Counted from the first letter of the stretch, positions 23,935-35,600 are shown. The stretch is 64,000 nt of DNA from Limonium bicolor (GCA_023374045.1 CM041779.1:302508167-302572166), one strand, 5' to 3'. Made by a program: numbers and translations. The notes: generated by a model not told the origin, from the sequence alone.

Positions 23935-24214
23935 TGTTAGATATATATATGTTTATGTGTGTTAGGATGCTGTATTTGTATAATATATATATCCTAACGT
24001 CTCCGGCTTAAGTTATTTTGAGGTTTTATTAGTATAAATACAGTGGTGTGTATAGGTTAGATATAACATTGTGTGGAGTAAAACTCCTTATTCTTCTAAG
24101 TAATAAGTCCTTCTCTGTTTCCTTTCTTTTTTTCTCGCGGCTTGGTATGCTTGCGATTCTGTCGAGTATCCAACCTCGCTGTTCTCTGGGTGAAGTTTGT
24201 GGGAGATTTCTTCA
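23935..24214 (+). repeat. 3' LTR of Copia B
   Basis: 280 bp, near-identical to 18892-19172. It is followed by a G run (24215-24222) that continues the interrupted exon of the CACTA1 gene. Confidence 0.9.
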
Positions 24215-24948
24215 GGGGGGGGTGGGGAGGTTATGTTTCTTGATGTTTTTTATTTTCTTAATCTTTCAGATTTGTTAATGTGTCTTTATCATAACATTTT
24301 CTCTGTCTGATTTATGTAATAGAAAAACGGGGACGATGACACACTGGTGCTAAAATTTTACACACTTCATGACCTCAGCACATCTCCGCCAACGGAGATG
24401 TTGTGCACGGACATGATGGATGTGATGGACCTTGAAGATTCAAGTCTCCACCCACCCTTTATACTAGCCAGGGTAGAACTTTACCCACACCTACCGGTGA
24501 GGGTTGTAGCCACAAACCTTTGAAGCGTGCAAAGAGGGATCTCCTAGAGTGTCCCTTCCCTACGACATGTTAATAAAGATCAAGATGGAAGAAGAAAGGA
24601 AAGATATGGAGAGATTAGAAGTTGATGCAAATTTTGGAACAAGCTCTGACCAAGCTTCATCTGTTTGATAGTATAAAGTAAATACATTTAGAATTTATTG
24701 TTTAAGTTGTTAGTCATTTGGTTTTGTTGCTGGATATTTTGCTGTGTTTAGACATCATTTTTGCTGCTGGGATTTGGACTAAGCGTATCAGAATATTTTA
24801 TGTTATTGTATTCGAACTTATTACACTTTAATTTTCAATCGGAAATATAACTTTTGGAGCTGCATCTGTTATGTTATTATGCAATTTAGTCTGCTATCGC
24901 AACAGGTTTCCGCTTTATTTTTGAAAAAGAAAAGAAAAGAAAGAAAAA

Positions 24949-25164
24949 GCTTTAGATTACAGTTTCTAGCTAAACCGTAATCTAAAGCCCTATTACCGCG
25001 CGCGCCAGTAAGGTTTTAGGTTACGATTTCTACTTGAACCGTAATCTAAAGTTCTCTAGGCTCGTGCCAGCTTAAGACTTTTAATTGCCGTTTTAAACCA
25101 TAATTAAATGCTTTAGGGAATAGATGACACGACCGTTAATTACGGTTTAAAACCGTAATTAACG
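24949..25164. repeat. CACTA1 right subterminal hairpin repeats
   Basis: Four palindromes: about 24951-24986 (TTTAGATTACAGTT/AACCGTAATCTAAA), 25013-25050, 25077-25112 and 25134-25164 (CGTTAATTACGGTTT/AAACCGTAATTAACG). Same core as the left end. The 24669-24948 stretch before it is AT-rich with no gene seen. Confidence 0.75.
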
Positions 25165-25205
25165 GGGTTATTTAATCGTCAAATTTTCTTTTCATTCCAC
25201 TAGTG

Positions 25206-26380
25206 AACACCGAGACGGCCAAGAAAGAAAAAGGGAAGGGACTTGCCTTGCAAGTAGCTGAGGAGAGTGATTTAGGATCCAATCTAGATGATGAAAATAT
25301 GGTACTATACGCCAGGAGGCACTTCAAGAAGCTCTTCAAGCAAAATCTGAAGAAGAAGAATGACGCTCGAGAGCTTGATGATAGGAGCAAAGGTGGAAAT
25401 GACAAGTGTTTTGGATGTTCCAAGCGTGGACACCACATCAAAGACTGTCCACAACGGCTGCTAGACATTAGCGACTGGTCAAAGCGGCCAGTCCGACCAC
25501 ACTTTACCAGAAAGCAAAAGAAGGAGGCCCTTATAGCTACTTAGGGAGAGACTGACATCAGTGATGATGATCGGGACTCCTACAATGAATAGTTTGAAGA
25601 TGAGAAGGCACATTTGTGCACAGAAGAAGACTGTAAGGACAAAGACCACGATAATCTGGGTCTAGTCGTGGACGGGGAGACCTCTGAGGAACCTATTGAG
25701 GAGAAATCCAAGGATGATAAAGAACAAGAGAAGGTAAATTATCTTAAAGTCCGAAAACAGTCATGAAAGCAGAGTTGTCTAGTCTTAGGAAGTCTACTCT
25801 TATTCTTATAGATCAGATAGAAGTGCAAGAGAAAAAAATGATAAGTTGGCGGATGAAGTAGTACGTCTAGAGAAATAGATAGACGATGAGAGTGTAGTGA
25901 ACCTAAAATCATGCATAAGGAAGTTACAAGACATCTACAGTGAGTTTACTCACAGCTCAAGAAAAACTAAAATCAAAGTTAGATGAAACCATTAAGAATT
26001 GGTTAGGAAAGAAAAACAACCTGAAAATGGTGACCTCATAGTCGCACTAAAAAAGGATGAGAGTGAACTAGTGATTCTAAAAGAAAAATGTTCTAGGCTA
26101 GAAACCGAGGGTAAACATACTAACAAAATAAGGTCCTCTTGGAATGGTAGGCAACCTGTCGGGCAACCATTAGGGACTAGTCGACAAGGGTTATGTTACC
26201 TTACCTGACAGCCAGGTCACCCCTAGTCCAAGTGCTATAGGACTCGCTTTATGCGGTTTTGGCAATTTGCTAGAGCAGGCTTAGGTGGGTAGAGAAGAAT
26301 GACTACCGAAGTGAATTTGTTTGTGAGGAAGGACCCAAATATACTTGGGTCCTTACTCCCTATCATTGATTGTTGAGTAT
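25206..26380 (+). pseudogene. gag, second part, of Copia A (zinc knuckle and acidic tail)
   Basis: Continues gag after CACTA1: KKEKGKGLALQVAEESDLGS, then YARRHFKKLFKQNLKKK and a zinc knuckle CFGCSKRGHHIKDC (25407-25448, C-X2-C-X4-H-X4-C). A stop after LIAT (25541) is followed by an acidic, lysine-rich segment (EEPIEEKSKDDKEQEK) in broken frames, typical of the long charged tail in this lineage. From about 25740 to 26380 only fragments of charged, coiled-coil-like sequence can be read. Confidence 0.75.
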
Positions 26381-27600
26381 AGGCTAGAGTGGGAGGGAAG
26401 CCCTACTGGTATATTGACAGTGGGTGATCTAAGCATATGACAAGAGATAAATGGTAGTTCCTCTCACTCGTGCCTAAGCGCCAAGGAACAGTTTCCTTTG
26501 GTGATAATAAGAAAGGTGACATTTTAGGTATATGTAAATTTGGTTTTTCTGATGATTGTGTCATTGATGGTTTTCACCTAGTAGAAGGTTTAAAGTTCAA
26601 CCTGCTAAGTGTGTCATAAATGTGTGACAAAGAAAATTTTGCTCAATTTTATTATACACTTTGTTGCATAATGAGCATGAATAGTGGAAAAAAGTTGCTT
26701 AGAGGTCATAGGTGGAAAAATGTCTATATCACATGTCTAGAAGATCTAGAAAGTTTCAACCTACCGTGCTTGTCTTTTTCTATTGATGATATATGTGGTG
26801 GCACAAAAGACTAGGGCATGTTAGCTTAAACCTGTTCAGGATATTATCCAAATGATAGTTGGTCAGCGATCTTGCTAGTTTAAAACAATCAGGGACCGGT
26901 CTATGTGACGCATGTGTTAAGGGAAGCAAACTAAGTCCAATTTTAAGTCTAAAAACGTAGTAAGCACATCATAACCACTATAGTTGCTTCATATTGATCT
27001 ATGCGACCCCATAGAATTAGGAGTTATGAAGAAAATTGGTATGTCTTTGTCATAATTGATGATTACTCACGTTTTGTGTGGACAACTTTTATAGCCTCCA
27101 AAGATGAAGTCTTTAAGAGATTTCAAGTGTTTGCAGGACGGGTTCAAACATCGTGCAATTCCAAAATCAAAGCCTAGCGCTCAGATCATGGGTTAGAGTT
27201 TGAGAATAGTTGTTTCAAGGAGTTATGTGACAATCAAGGGATTAACCATTCCTTCTCTGCACCGAGGACGCCTCAGCATAATGGGGTTGTGGAGAAGGAA
27301 AACAGAACCCTACAAGAAATTGCAAGGGTCGTGCTGTTGGGGAGTGGTCTTCCACGCATATTATGGGCAGAAGCGGTATCTACCACTTGTTACATCACCT
27401 GCATGATGCTTATCTGGCTGATTCTCAATAAGAAACCAAATGAACTACACAAAGGAAGACAACTAAACATCAACCACTTCAGGGTGTTCGGATGCAAGTG
27501 TTTCGTGCACAATAGCGGAAAGAATGCCTTACGCAAGTTTGATGTAAGAAGCAACTGTGCAGTCTTCCTTGGGTACTTAGAAAGAAGCAGAGCCTAAAAG
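26381..27600 (+). pseudogene. Protease and integrase of Copia A
   Basis: Protease: YWYIDSG*SKHMTRDKW, with the catalytic Asp at 26416-26418 and a TGA (26424-26426) in place of the usual Cys. Integrase: HIDLCDPIELG near 26990, IIDDYSRFVW near 27055, SDHGLEFE near 27180 and PQHNGVVEKENRTLQEIAR near 27270-27320, followed by RVFGCKCFVHNSGKNALRKF. All catalytic positions can be found but lie in different frames with many stops. This is an old dead copy, and the substitution-type stops separate it from Copia B and G4. Confidence 0.75.
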
Positions 27601-27949
27601 GTCTTCAACAAGAGGACGTTGAAGGTTGAAGAAAGTGTACATGTGGTATTTAATGAGACAAAAGTGCATGACAACCGGGGCATAATTCAAGAGGAAACAA
27701 CGGGATTTGACTTGACACAACAATGGAGTGGTGAAGCAGTCTACGACACCTCACCGACTCCAGAGCAACAACCAGATATGATAAAGACAGTTCCATGACA
27801 AGTCGATGACAACAATACTAAAATGTAGTTTACAAATTCTTCTATCAACTACCGGTCATCATCAATGCAGAACCCTGTATCACGATCTCCCAATTGAGAA
27901 TGTTGTCTTCAACATCTCAAAGGGTATTCATATGAGATCCCAGGTGCAA

Positions 27950-29375
27950 GACTTACTTGCATTCTCTGCAACAGTATCTTCCATCGAGCCCAAAAATATC
28001 AAGGAAGCACTCAAGGATCCAGAATGGATCAAGGCCAAGCAGAGGAGCTAAATCAGTTCGAGAGGTGTAAGGTTTGGCATCTTGTTCCACGACCTACACA
28101 CCAAGGCGTGCTTGGCACTAAATGAGTGTTCAGAAATAAAGTGAACGAGATGGGAGAATTTGTGAGGAACGAGGCAAGATTGGTAGCACAAGGCTACAAG
28201 CAATAAGAAGGGATTGACTTCCAGGAGACTTTTGCTTCAGTAGCTAGGATGGAGTCAATTCACCTGGTGATAGTGTTTGCTGCACACAAGGGAATCCGCC
28301 TCTTTCCGCTGGACATCAAGAGTGCATTCCTCAATGGTGTAGTCAAGGAGGAAGTGTATGTGGTACAACCTCTACGTTTAAGGATAAGGAGGATAGTGAC
28401 AAAGTTCTAAAGCTTGACAAAGATTTTTATGGGCTGAAGTAAGCGCCACGATCTTGGTATGAACGACTATCTTCATACCTGTTTGGGAAGGGTTGCACAA
28501 GAGGCAAGGTGGACAAGATCCTCTTCGTGTACAATCACGGTGAAGACTTCCTGATAGCTCAAGTATATGTCGATGCATCATCGTTGGGGCATCAAAGGAG
28601 AAGTACTGCAAAAGGTTTGAAAAGTTGATGAAGAAGAAGTTTGAGATGAGTAGCTCAGGGGAATTAAAGTTTTCCTTGGACTTCAAATCAAGCGAGCTGA
28701 AGAAGGAATCCCTATATCCTAGAAAAGTATGTGAAGGACTTATTGAAGAGATTCAGAATGGAATCAGCAAAGCCATATGACACACCAATGGCATTTGGAG
28801 TGAAGATGGGGTCAGAGACTGGTGACCGACAGGTCGACCAGCGGTATTTTATGGAGATTATAGGGTCACTGTTATATCTGACCGCGAGTAGACTTGATAT
28901 CGTGTATAGTGTTTGCTTGATTGCCGGATTTTAGACTGATCCTAGAGAGACCCATCTTGTAGTAGTCAAAGGATCCTGAGATACCTTAAGGGTCCTGCGA
29001 TAGTGGCTGTTCTACCCCCACTACACCAGCTATGACATTGAGGGCTACTCCGACGCAAATTATGGAGGATCTATCATCGATAGGAAAAAAAACCCTCTTG
29101 GATAGCATACTTCATGGGATTCTACTTAATAGCTTGGGGATCGAAGAAGCAACTGAGTGTGGCCATCTCGACTACAGAAGCGAAGTCCATAGCCACAACG
29201 AGCTATTGTGCACACACTCTTGTGGCTCACAAACCAACAAATCACGACTATGGTGTCAAGAAGGTTTTCTCCCTATCATGTGTGATAATGCAAGTGCTAT
29301 TTCAATTCCAAAAATCCTGTTCATCACTGACGTACTAAGCACATAGACATTAGACACCATTTCATAAAAGATTGT
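27950..29375 (+). pseudogene. Reverse transcriptase and RNase H of Copia A
   Basis: RT traces: NIKEALKDPEWIKA, ARLVAQGYK, GIDFQETFASVARMESI, PLDIKSAFLNGVVKEEVYV, FYGLK*APRSWYERL and QVYVD with bases lost at the catalytic YVDD (near 28565). RNase H traces: GYSDANYGGS, AWGSKKQLSVAISTTEA, CDNASAISI and HIDIRHHFIKD (near 29340-29370). Right after the last motif the sequence jumps into the middle of the LTR, so the polypurine tract and the LTR start are deleted. Confidence 0.75.
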
Positions 29376-29609
29376 TCTGATGTATTAAGAATATTATTCT
29401 AAGTGTTTTAGTTTTCAGAGAGCCAATGAGGTCTTGTAGTATAGTGAGTGTGTAAGTGAGTGGGTTAGGTCATCAACACTTGTAAGGTTATAAGGGTAGC
29501 TAGGAATAGTCGGGGAGCAGTCATGGACTGTTGAAAGACTGTAGATCGGAAGAATACGATTTGGGTAGAAGGGCTTGGGGAAGTCCTTAACTGTCCTGAG
29601 TCCATAATA
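29376..29609 (+). repeat. Truncated 3' LTR fragment of Copia A
   Basis: Bases from ATATTATTCTAAGTGTT to GTCCTGAGTCCATA match 16045-16262 of the 5' LTR. Both ends are missing: the left joins RNase H directly, the right joins AT-rich DNA. Confidence 0.8.
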
Positions 29610-30299
29610 TAATGATATAATTATATAAGGATATAATTATATGATATAAGGATTTGGGTAGAGATATCATAATATATGATATAAGGATATAGTTATAACA
29701 TTATATAATGTTATGTGGTAAAATTGTAATTAATGAGAAATTATGGGCTGTTACCAGAGTTAAGATGTTAGATATGAAATTTTAGACTATAGTCTATAAT
29801 GTTATAATTATTATAACAATTGCTAAATGTTAATGTCATATTATATGATATAAGGACATAATTGTAACATTATATAAATTGATGTGGTAAGATTGTAATT
29901 TATAAACATGTGGGGGCTGTTGCGTAAATAACATCAGTTAGAAATGAATTTTAGACTATGGTCTAGGATGTTATAAAATGTTATAACAATTATAAGGTAT
30001 TAATATTCATTAAGGAGGAAATGAATGTATTATAAAGAATACCAATTTTATAAATGAACTTATAATTCATATAGATTTATATAACTATATGAAGTGAAGG
30101 GAAATCATATGATATGATTGGATAATCATATAAAACTAATGATAAAATGATATGAGTGTTACATATATATATATATATAAGTCTTAAAATGTTGGTTTGT
30201 GCAAAATAACACAAATAAGTGAGATTAACTATCTCACATAAAATGATAGGAAATATCATTTAATAACTGAGTTTTATAACTCATATATACATATATATA
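29610..30299. repeat. AT-rich region with imperfect tandem duplication (about 170-180 bp unit)
   Basis: Two diverged units, about 29670-29840 and 29841-30005. Each runs through ATGATATAAGGA, TAACATTATATAA, GTGGTAA.ATTGTAATT, GGGCTGTT and TTTTAGACTAT.GTCTA. TA microsatellites follow (about 30155-30180 and 30285-30299). No gene is seen. Confidence 0.65.
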
Positions 30300-30314
30300 C
30301 ACTAGTAGAAAAAA

Positions 30315-30528
30315 CCTATTTCGGTGGTTCCAAGGGGCCTATTTCGGCGGTTGTAAATAAAACCGCCGAAATAGGTGGGCGCCAAAATCAAATTCTGACG
30401 ACGTCTATCTCGGCGGTTCTTAGCTCACAACCGCCGAGATAGACTCATGGTCAATCTCAGCATCGGTCAATTCCAGAAGGGATCATGAGTCTATCTCGGC
30501 GGTTGTTAGCTAAGAACCGCCGAGATAG
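30315..30528. repeat. CACTA2 subterminal hairpin repeats
   Basis: Three strong hairpins: 30339-30374 (CCTATTTCGGCGGTT/ACCGCCGAAATAGG), 30403-30443 (GTCTATCTCGGCGGTT with its perfect 16-base partner) and 30489-30528. A half unit is at 30315-30330. The core CGGCGGTT/AACCGCCG differs from CACTA1, but the loop-side GGTT/AACC is the same. Confidence 0.8.
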
Positions 30529-30860
30529 GCCTATTTTTGTATCTATAGCCCCCCTTTTTTTCCATCCAAGCATATATATATATATATATTCACCGCATTT
30601 GGTTCAATGAGACCTGTAATAAAGCTTCATCCACACAGGGAGCTCCAGCACACATTTAAAAAGTTATAAAAGCTCTCAATTAATATCAACAACGCGCCAC
30701 AATTTGAGAGTTAACAAAACCAATGCAATTACACTTAATTACACACTTTCATTACAAATAAAAAACCACATTACAATTCAAATCTACCATTACACCATCC
30801 ACAAGTGTACAGAATTACAATTACATACTCGAAAAAGTTCACAAAACATCTTCATGATCA

Positions 30861-32597
30861 TCAACAATTCATTAAACTTGTGCAGACGAACTCCGACCAT
30901 TCCTCAAGCATCTCAACAATTTGAGTATCATCATACTGACCACCTTGGAACACTTCTTCGTAAGCCTTGAAAAAAAATGAACATTAATCTAAAACGTACA
31001 AGTCTAACAACATGTAAAGAGCATAACTGAAACTTTCAAAGAATGTTACCTTGTCTAACGAGTGCTCTGGTAAAAGGTTCGACGCTCCTACTATGTCACT
31101 CATGAATCTCATGACATAGTATCCACATTCTGAACCCCCTGGCTGCACCGGACACTATACAAACACACATATTGACAGTTATAAACAAGTTTAAACATTA
31201 TCACACAAATTTATCAATTAATAGAGTACCTTGACAGTGTTCCAAGGGATGTTACTCTTCATTGTTTTATTCTGGAGAGATAATGCAGCTCTCATGGAAC
31301 TATATACATCAGCAATATATATAGTTTTAAGCATCAGTAGCAAGTTATGAAACAGTTAATGTTAAGTAATAATAATTGTTTACGATAACAAACTAATTAC
31401 CTCAGTATTGCGGTGGCGATCTTCGGTCTCTTGACACCCTTACCAAGTGAGTGAAATTGGAAGACTCGTGGGTACTTCATCAACACCAGCACAAGCAATG
31501 ACCAATGTCGACTGTCCACAAATTACACAATGTGTTGAAATCATTAAACAACTAACACAAACTATATGTTTTAGATAATACTAAGAGAAATAGCCAAATA
31601 TCATACCCTGGATGATATGGCAGCATAATAAATGACTTGTTAGAACATTCAAAGATGGCATTCGTCATATATTGCATAAGGCCTTCCATATCACTTGTCA
31701 TCTGGACTTTACTGCACATAGCAGGACACAGGAATCCGAATCTGTGATCTTCATAGACATTGATCGCCTTATTATGCACCCACCTATGAGGCAATACCAT
31801 TAGTCATTAACTTTTTATTCAAACATCTAATTCATCACCGATCAATGAATTCAAAATATAAAAGGTAGAAGTCACTCACATGGCGGCTGACTTGATAATC
31901 GACACATTCAACCAATCCCTCCTGAAACACTCCTCGAAGTCGGACATATACATCCCAAATCGATGTATATCTTCTCCTTGAACTTGATAGTGAAATATCC
32001 GCTCGTGATCTTCCACAGTGAGGGAATCACAATGAGGTGGTAGCAGCAACAACGATGAGTGCAGAATCTGCATATTAATCGACAAGCCGGCCAATATTCT
32101 TTTCTCCACCAAATTAGGTCTAAGCACGAAATTTGTGGATGCCTTTGATTGCACAGGTGCAGCAATTCTTTTTCCTTTTCCCTTATCAGTCTTTGGTCGG
32201 CTCATATCCTATGATATTAACTAATTAAGTATATGGATGCAAGGTGGTACATCAATAGTTTTATAGCAACGGTTAAGAGTAAATACCTGCCCAGGGAATT
32301 TGACCAATCGTGCTGGCCACTACACTGTCACAGTTTGTGCGGAACTCAAGGTACGTCTTTGTGGGATCGGCACCGGTAAACAGACGTCACCATGCTCTGC
32401 AATAAATTCGTCCAGAAGCACTCGTGCATGGTAATGTCGGAATGGTTCACCGTGCACAATATCACTTGGAACTGAAGGGAAAATTTTTCCCCATGCCACC
32501 ATGACCTCTTCTACTCCAATTTGTAAAAATAGATGGCACTCAGTGGGTGCCTGAGTGTTATGTGGAACTTGTTTAGATAAAAATTGTGAATTCCTCT
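30861..32597 (-). pseudogene. Ulp1-like cysteine protease gene of CACTA2 (C-terminal exons, 5' end lost)
   Basis: Exons by splice signals and continuous frame: >32597-32287, 32208-31880, 31783-31607, 31511-31401, 31299-31230, 31154-31050, 30965-30861 (stop TGA at 30861). Each boundary has GT/AG and keeps phase. The protein contains NTQAPTECHLFLQIG, MSRPKTDKGKGKR, FGFLCPAMCSKVQ, YHPGRHWSLLVLVLM, then CPVQPGGSECGYYVMRFMSD. The HW and QPGGSEC elements match the C48/Ulp1 catalytic His, Gln and Cys. Where SUMO proteases have Asp before Ser-Leu, this one has FHSL, as I recall is common in transposon-borne members. A TAG at 32320-32322 interrupts the first exon, and G4 removes the upstream part. Such proteins are the usual second ORF of En/Spm-like elements, with unproven substrate. 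Confidence 0.75.
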
Positions 32598-32614
32598 ATG
32601 ATGATATTAGTGAT

Positions 32615-35600
32615 TGAAATACCCCAAATCTAATTAAAATTATAAAACCATTATTTAATGGAAAATAATCCAAATATAAATCATTTCACGTACGCATGCA
32701 AACCCATGCATGAGAACGTTACGTAAAAATAGTCGTTTCACCATAAACGCTAAAACGCCTTAGAAACATGTGATCAAGCATGACCTTGTATGACCTTCTA
32801 AAACTCAAACCAAATGGTCATACACTCATTATATGAATATATAAACATATTCCCTAGGCTATATTCAGTCAAAAACGTAAAATGCTCGGGAGTGCTCACG
32901 CACGCCCCTTAAAGCACGAAAAGCCCGGAGGAGTGCCGAGGTGGCACGAACTCATATAAAATTAATTCTTAGAGTTCCTAACATCATTATTAACCATCCT
33001 AAAGAGAACACACGAAGTGGTTTCTCAAAATTCAACAAAAACCTCAGGAGTATTTCTTAACGCTCCTTTTTGGCCCGAGAGTGTCCCGAAGCCCGTAAAT
33101 TATGACATGGGTTGATGTAACCCCATATAACTCAATGTAACATCCTAATATATCATTATTTACTATAATAAGTGTTTATAAACACTTGGAACTCATAAAG
33201 ACAATTTATTTTCCAAAATTTCCTTAGAGCACAAAAACACACCTTCGGGTGTCACTAAAACGCGTTTTACGCAATTACCTTGTAGTTTTTGACATGCCAC
33301 GAATTAAGAATCTTAAATAGGGTAAAAATGACCTTCTAAATCAGTTGGAGGCAGTGTCAAACAAGGTGCTCTATAGGGGCCGATTTTATGTCCAAAAACT
33401 AGTATAAAACTTACATTAAAAATTTTTAAAAGGCATAAAACATGGTGACTCACCCTCCCATGTGCTATAATAATTAATGGCAAAGGAATGTAGGTCTCAT
33501 CTGACCTGAAAGCTGTCGAAATTATGCAAGGGAACAAGGCCATGTTGGCTAGACAAAAACAAAATGAAAAAGGCAAAAAGTAGATCTAGATTCCACCTTT
33601 TTGATTTCTAATGATTCAAGTGACTTTCCTTTGCTTCTCCTTGGCTCTTCATCACCGGTTGAGAGGCTCCATATATGCCTTGAATTCGGCCACCTACAAG
33701 AGAAGAAGAAGACAAGCATAACATAGAAAAATCAAAAGGACAAACCTTACCTAAATTTCCTTGTCTTCTAGCGCACATTATTTTCCTCCTTGCCTTGTCA
33801 CACCACATGGCCGAACTCATGCTGGTAACATGGGCATTTATTGAGCCAATAACCTATGGAATAAAACTAATGAAAAGAATAGTCAATTTACATTAAAAAT
33901 TAACAAAACAAAAATCAATCAAACTTACCTTCTCTTATTCTTACGTGAGCCTAGCCTCATTCTTTCCCTTGCACACACCATTGCCAATTTGGTAAGGCTC
34001 CCTCCTCTCTCTTCTTCCTTCATCTTCTTCCTTTGAAGCTCTTAAGTCCATTAATGGAGTTTTAACTTCTATCTTCATCTTTAAGGTAATTTCCTAGCAT
34101 TTCTTGTCAAGCCTTGAAGCAAAACTCTTCCTAGCATACCTACAAGGATTCGGCATCAACTAATGCTCCAAGAAGGTTGTCTAAACCAACATTAATCCAA
34201 GGAGCATCTCAAAGTTATCTTAAGGTAGTTTTCATGCTTGAAAATCCTTAAAGCACATTTTTGTGTGTAACCGATTTCTACTTCTTCTAAGGTTCTTTTC
34301 TTCTTCATTTTCATGAAGGAAAGTTTGTTCTTCATCCACCTTAAGTGAGCCGAATTTATAAGGAGAAAAAGATTAAGGTAAATTCTTGGAAAACTACTTA
34401 CAAATCTACTTAAGATCTTTATTGAAGATCTAACTCCTAAACTCCTTCACCACTTGCATATAACCGAAGTGGAGCATCAAAATTTCCTTGGAGAAAGCTT
34501 GGAGATTCAAGAAGAGTTCAAGCACTTAACCATCCTTGTTAAGAAGTAAGTTTACTAAGCAAATCTTTATGTTATAAGCTTTGTTAAGCTTCTAAAAATT
34601 ATACAAAATTATGTACACCTCCTAGGGTACCTAAAACCGAAACTATATGGTATAATATACCAAAAATATAATCTATAACATATATGGAAAATATTTACCT
34701 TAAGACACATTTTAATGTCATAAAAGTTACCTAAGTTACATCCTTGTTCATACCGAATTGTCAAGGGTAAAAATGCTTTATTTTGAGCTAGGAATCAATA
34801 TAAGATATTACAATAATTTTTACATGAGTTATATAACTCATATGAATTTATGTATAGTTATTTTGACATATAAATCTACTTTTATATACTATATGGTAAC
34901 TATTAAATTATGGCCGAATGGTCTAAGTGAAAAATAGGTTTTAATGAGCTACTTATGTATATAAACTTATATTATAAAGTTTGGAGAGTTAAAAATATTT
35001 TATTAGTGCTTAAATGGCTAATTAATTAAGTTATGTGGCTAAAATGTAATTTTTACAAAGTTTGGTGTATATATTGTGAAAGCTGAGAGTTAAGGGTATA
35101 TTTGGACTAATCATGTTATAATATAAGGTTAGGAATTAAGTTTATGAATTTTAGATAATTTAAACAAGTGTTAAAACAACAATTTATAAAGTTTTGGGCT
35201 ATTATGTAATTTATAAAAGTTGTTATGAAAGTTTGGAACTTAATAAGGGGCAAATTCATAATTAAGAGAATTAGGAAGTTCCCTTTCGAAATTTTGAGGA
35301 ATTAAATATTTAAACTATAGTTTATAAGTTATTAAGTAACTAATATAAAGTTTTGGGGTGAAAATGTAAATAATGGAAAGTGCATGACCAAAGCCGAATT
35401 ACTTTGGGTCAATTTTGTAATTAAGAATTTATATATATATATATATATCGGCATTTATGGAGAATTAAATTAAAACTATAGTTTATAAGACATAATATAA
35501 AGGTTATAAGATTTTGCGGTTAAATTGTAATTATAGGAAATAAATTATTAAGGCCGAAAGTTTGAGGGGCCAAATTGTAATTTTCGAAAGTTATAATATT

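Larger units (their letters stand above)
18892..24214 (+). mobile_element. Copia B: young short-LTR Ty1/copia element, nested in CACTA1
   Basis: LTRs of 281 bp (18892-19172) and 280 bp (23935-24214) differ by three substitutions and one single-base indel by eye. Both start TGTTAGATATATATATG and end GGGAGATTTCTTCA. It sits in a run of G, so the 5-bp duplication GGGGG cannot be placed exactly. A primer site, gag, protease, integrase, RT, RNase H and a polypurine tract are all present in copia order. Several frameshifts and two stops make this copy defective as assembled. Confidence 0.9.
18294..24668 (+). pseudogene. Three-exon gene carried by CACTA1, unknown product, interrupted by Copia B
   Basis: Exon 1 is 18294-18392: an ATG opens 33 codons (MKISTVQIETSLLLAHQPYS at the start) ending at the donor GTAAGT. 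Exon 2 starts at 18797 after TATATAG and stays in phase (GQLTLKEDLINIKAVSGSAS), but is broken by Copia B in a run of G. Exon 3 starts at 24323 after TGTAATAG and is open for 66 codons to TGA at 24521 (KNGDDDTLVLKFYTLHDLST, then MLCTDMMDVMDLEDSSLHPP). A frame shifted by one base near 24505 reads on through IKIKMEEERKDMERLEVDAN to a stop at 24666. The acidic/basic C-terminus could form a short helix. I do not recognise the family: it may be an accessory transposon protein or a captured host gene. Confidence 0.55.
17643..25205. mobile_element. CACTA1: CACTA-type DNA transposon inserted in Copia A gag
   Basis: Begins CACTAGTGAAAAAAAG and ends ...TTTTCATTCCACTAGTG, so both termini start CACTAGTG when read inward. 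The flanking bases AAC (17640-17642 and 25206-25208) are a 3-bp target duplication, as expected for CACTA elements. Removing the element plus one AAC rejoins Copia A gag in frame (SQNTETAKKEK). Inside are palindromic subterminal repeats at both ends, a three-exon gene and a nested copia element. No transposase is visible, so the element is probably non-autonomous. Confidence 0.85.
15463..29609 (+). mobile_element. Copia A: decayed SIRE/Maximus-type Ty1/copia element
   Basis: Consists of a 5' LTR, a primer site (16448-16459), gag split by CACTA1 (17643-25205), a degenerate protease-integrase-RT-RNase H series and a truncated 3' LTR piece (29376-29609). Many internal stops are base substitutions, unlike G4, so the decay is real and old. 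With CACTA1 removed, the sequence on both sides joins in frame. Lineage is inferred from gag wording (MEFHIKSED..IWRV), the IDSG.SKHMT protease motif and an LTR near 1 kb. Confidence 0.8.
30300..32614 (-). mobile_element. CACTA2: 3' end of an En/Spm-type CACTA transposon, cut by G4
   Basis: The terminus CACTAGTAGAAAAAACC at 30300 is typical of plant CACTA elements. Palindromic subterminal repeats follow (30315-30528), then a gene on the minus strand whose 3' end faces this terminus. At 32615 the gypsy element G4 starts, so the rest of CACTA2 should lie beyond the right window edge. The three bases before the terminus are ATA, the candidate target duplication. Confidence 0.8.

Noticed and set aside
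31876..32205. Treating the 109-codon minus-strand frame as a stand-alone gene
   Set aside because: It is one exon of the CACTA2 Ulp1-like gene: splice signals and frame connect it to its neighbours.
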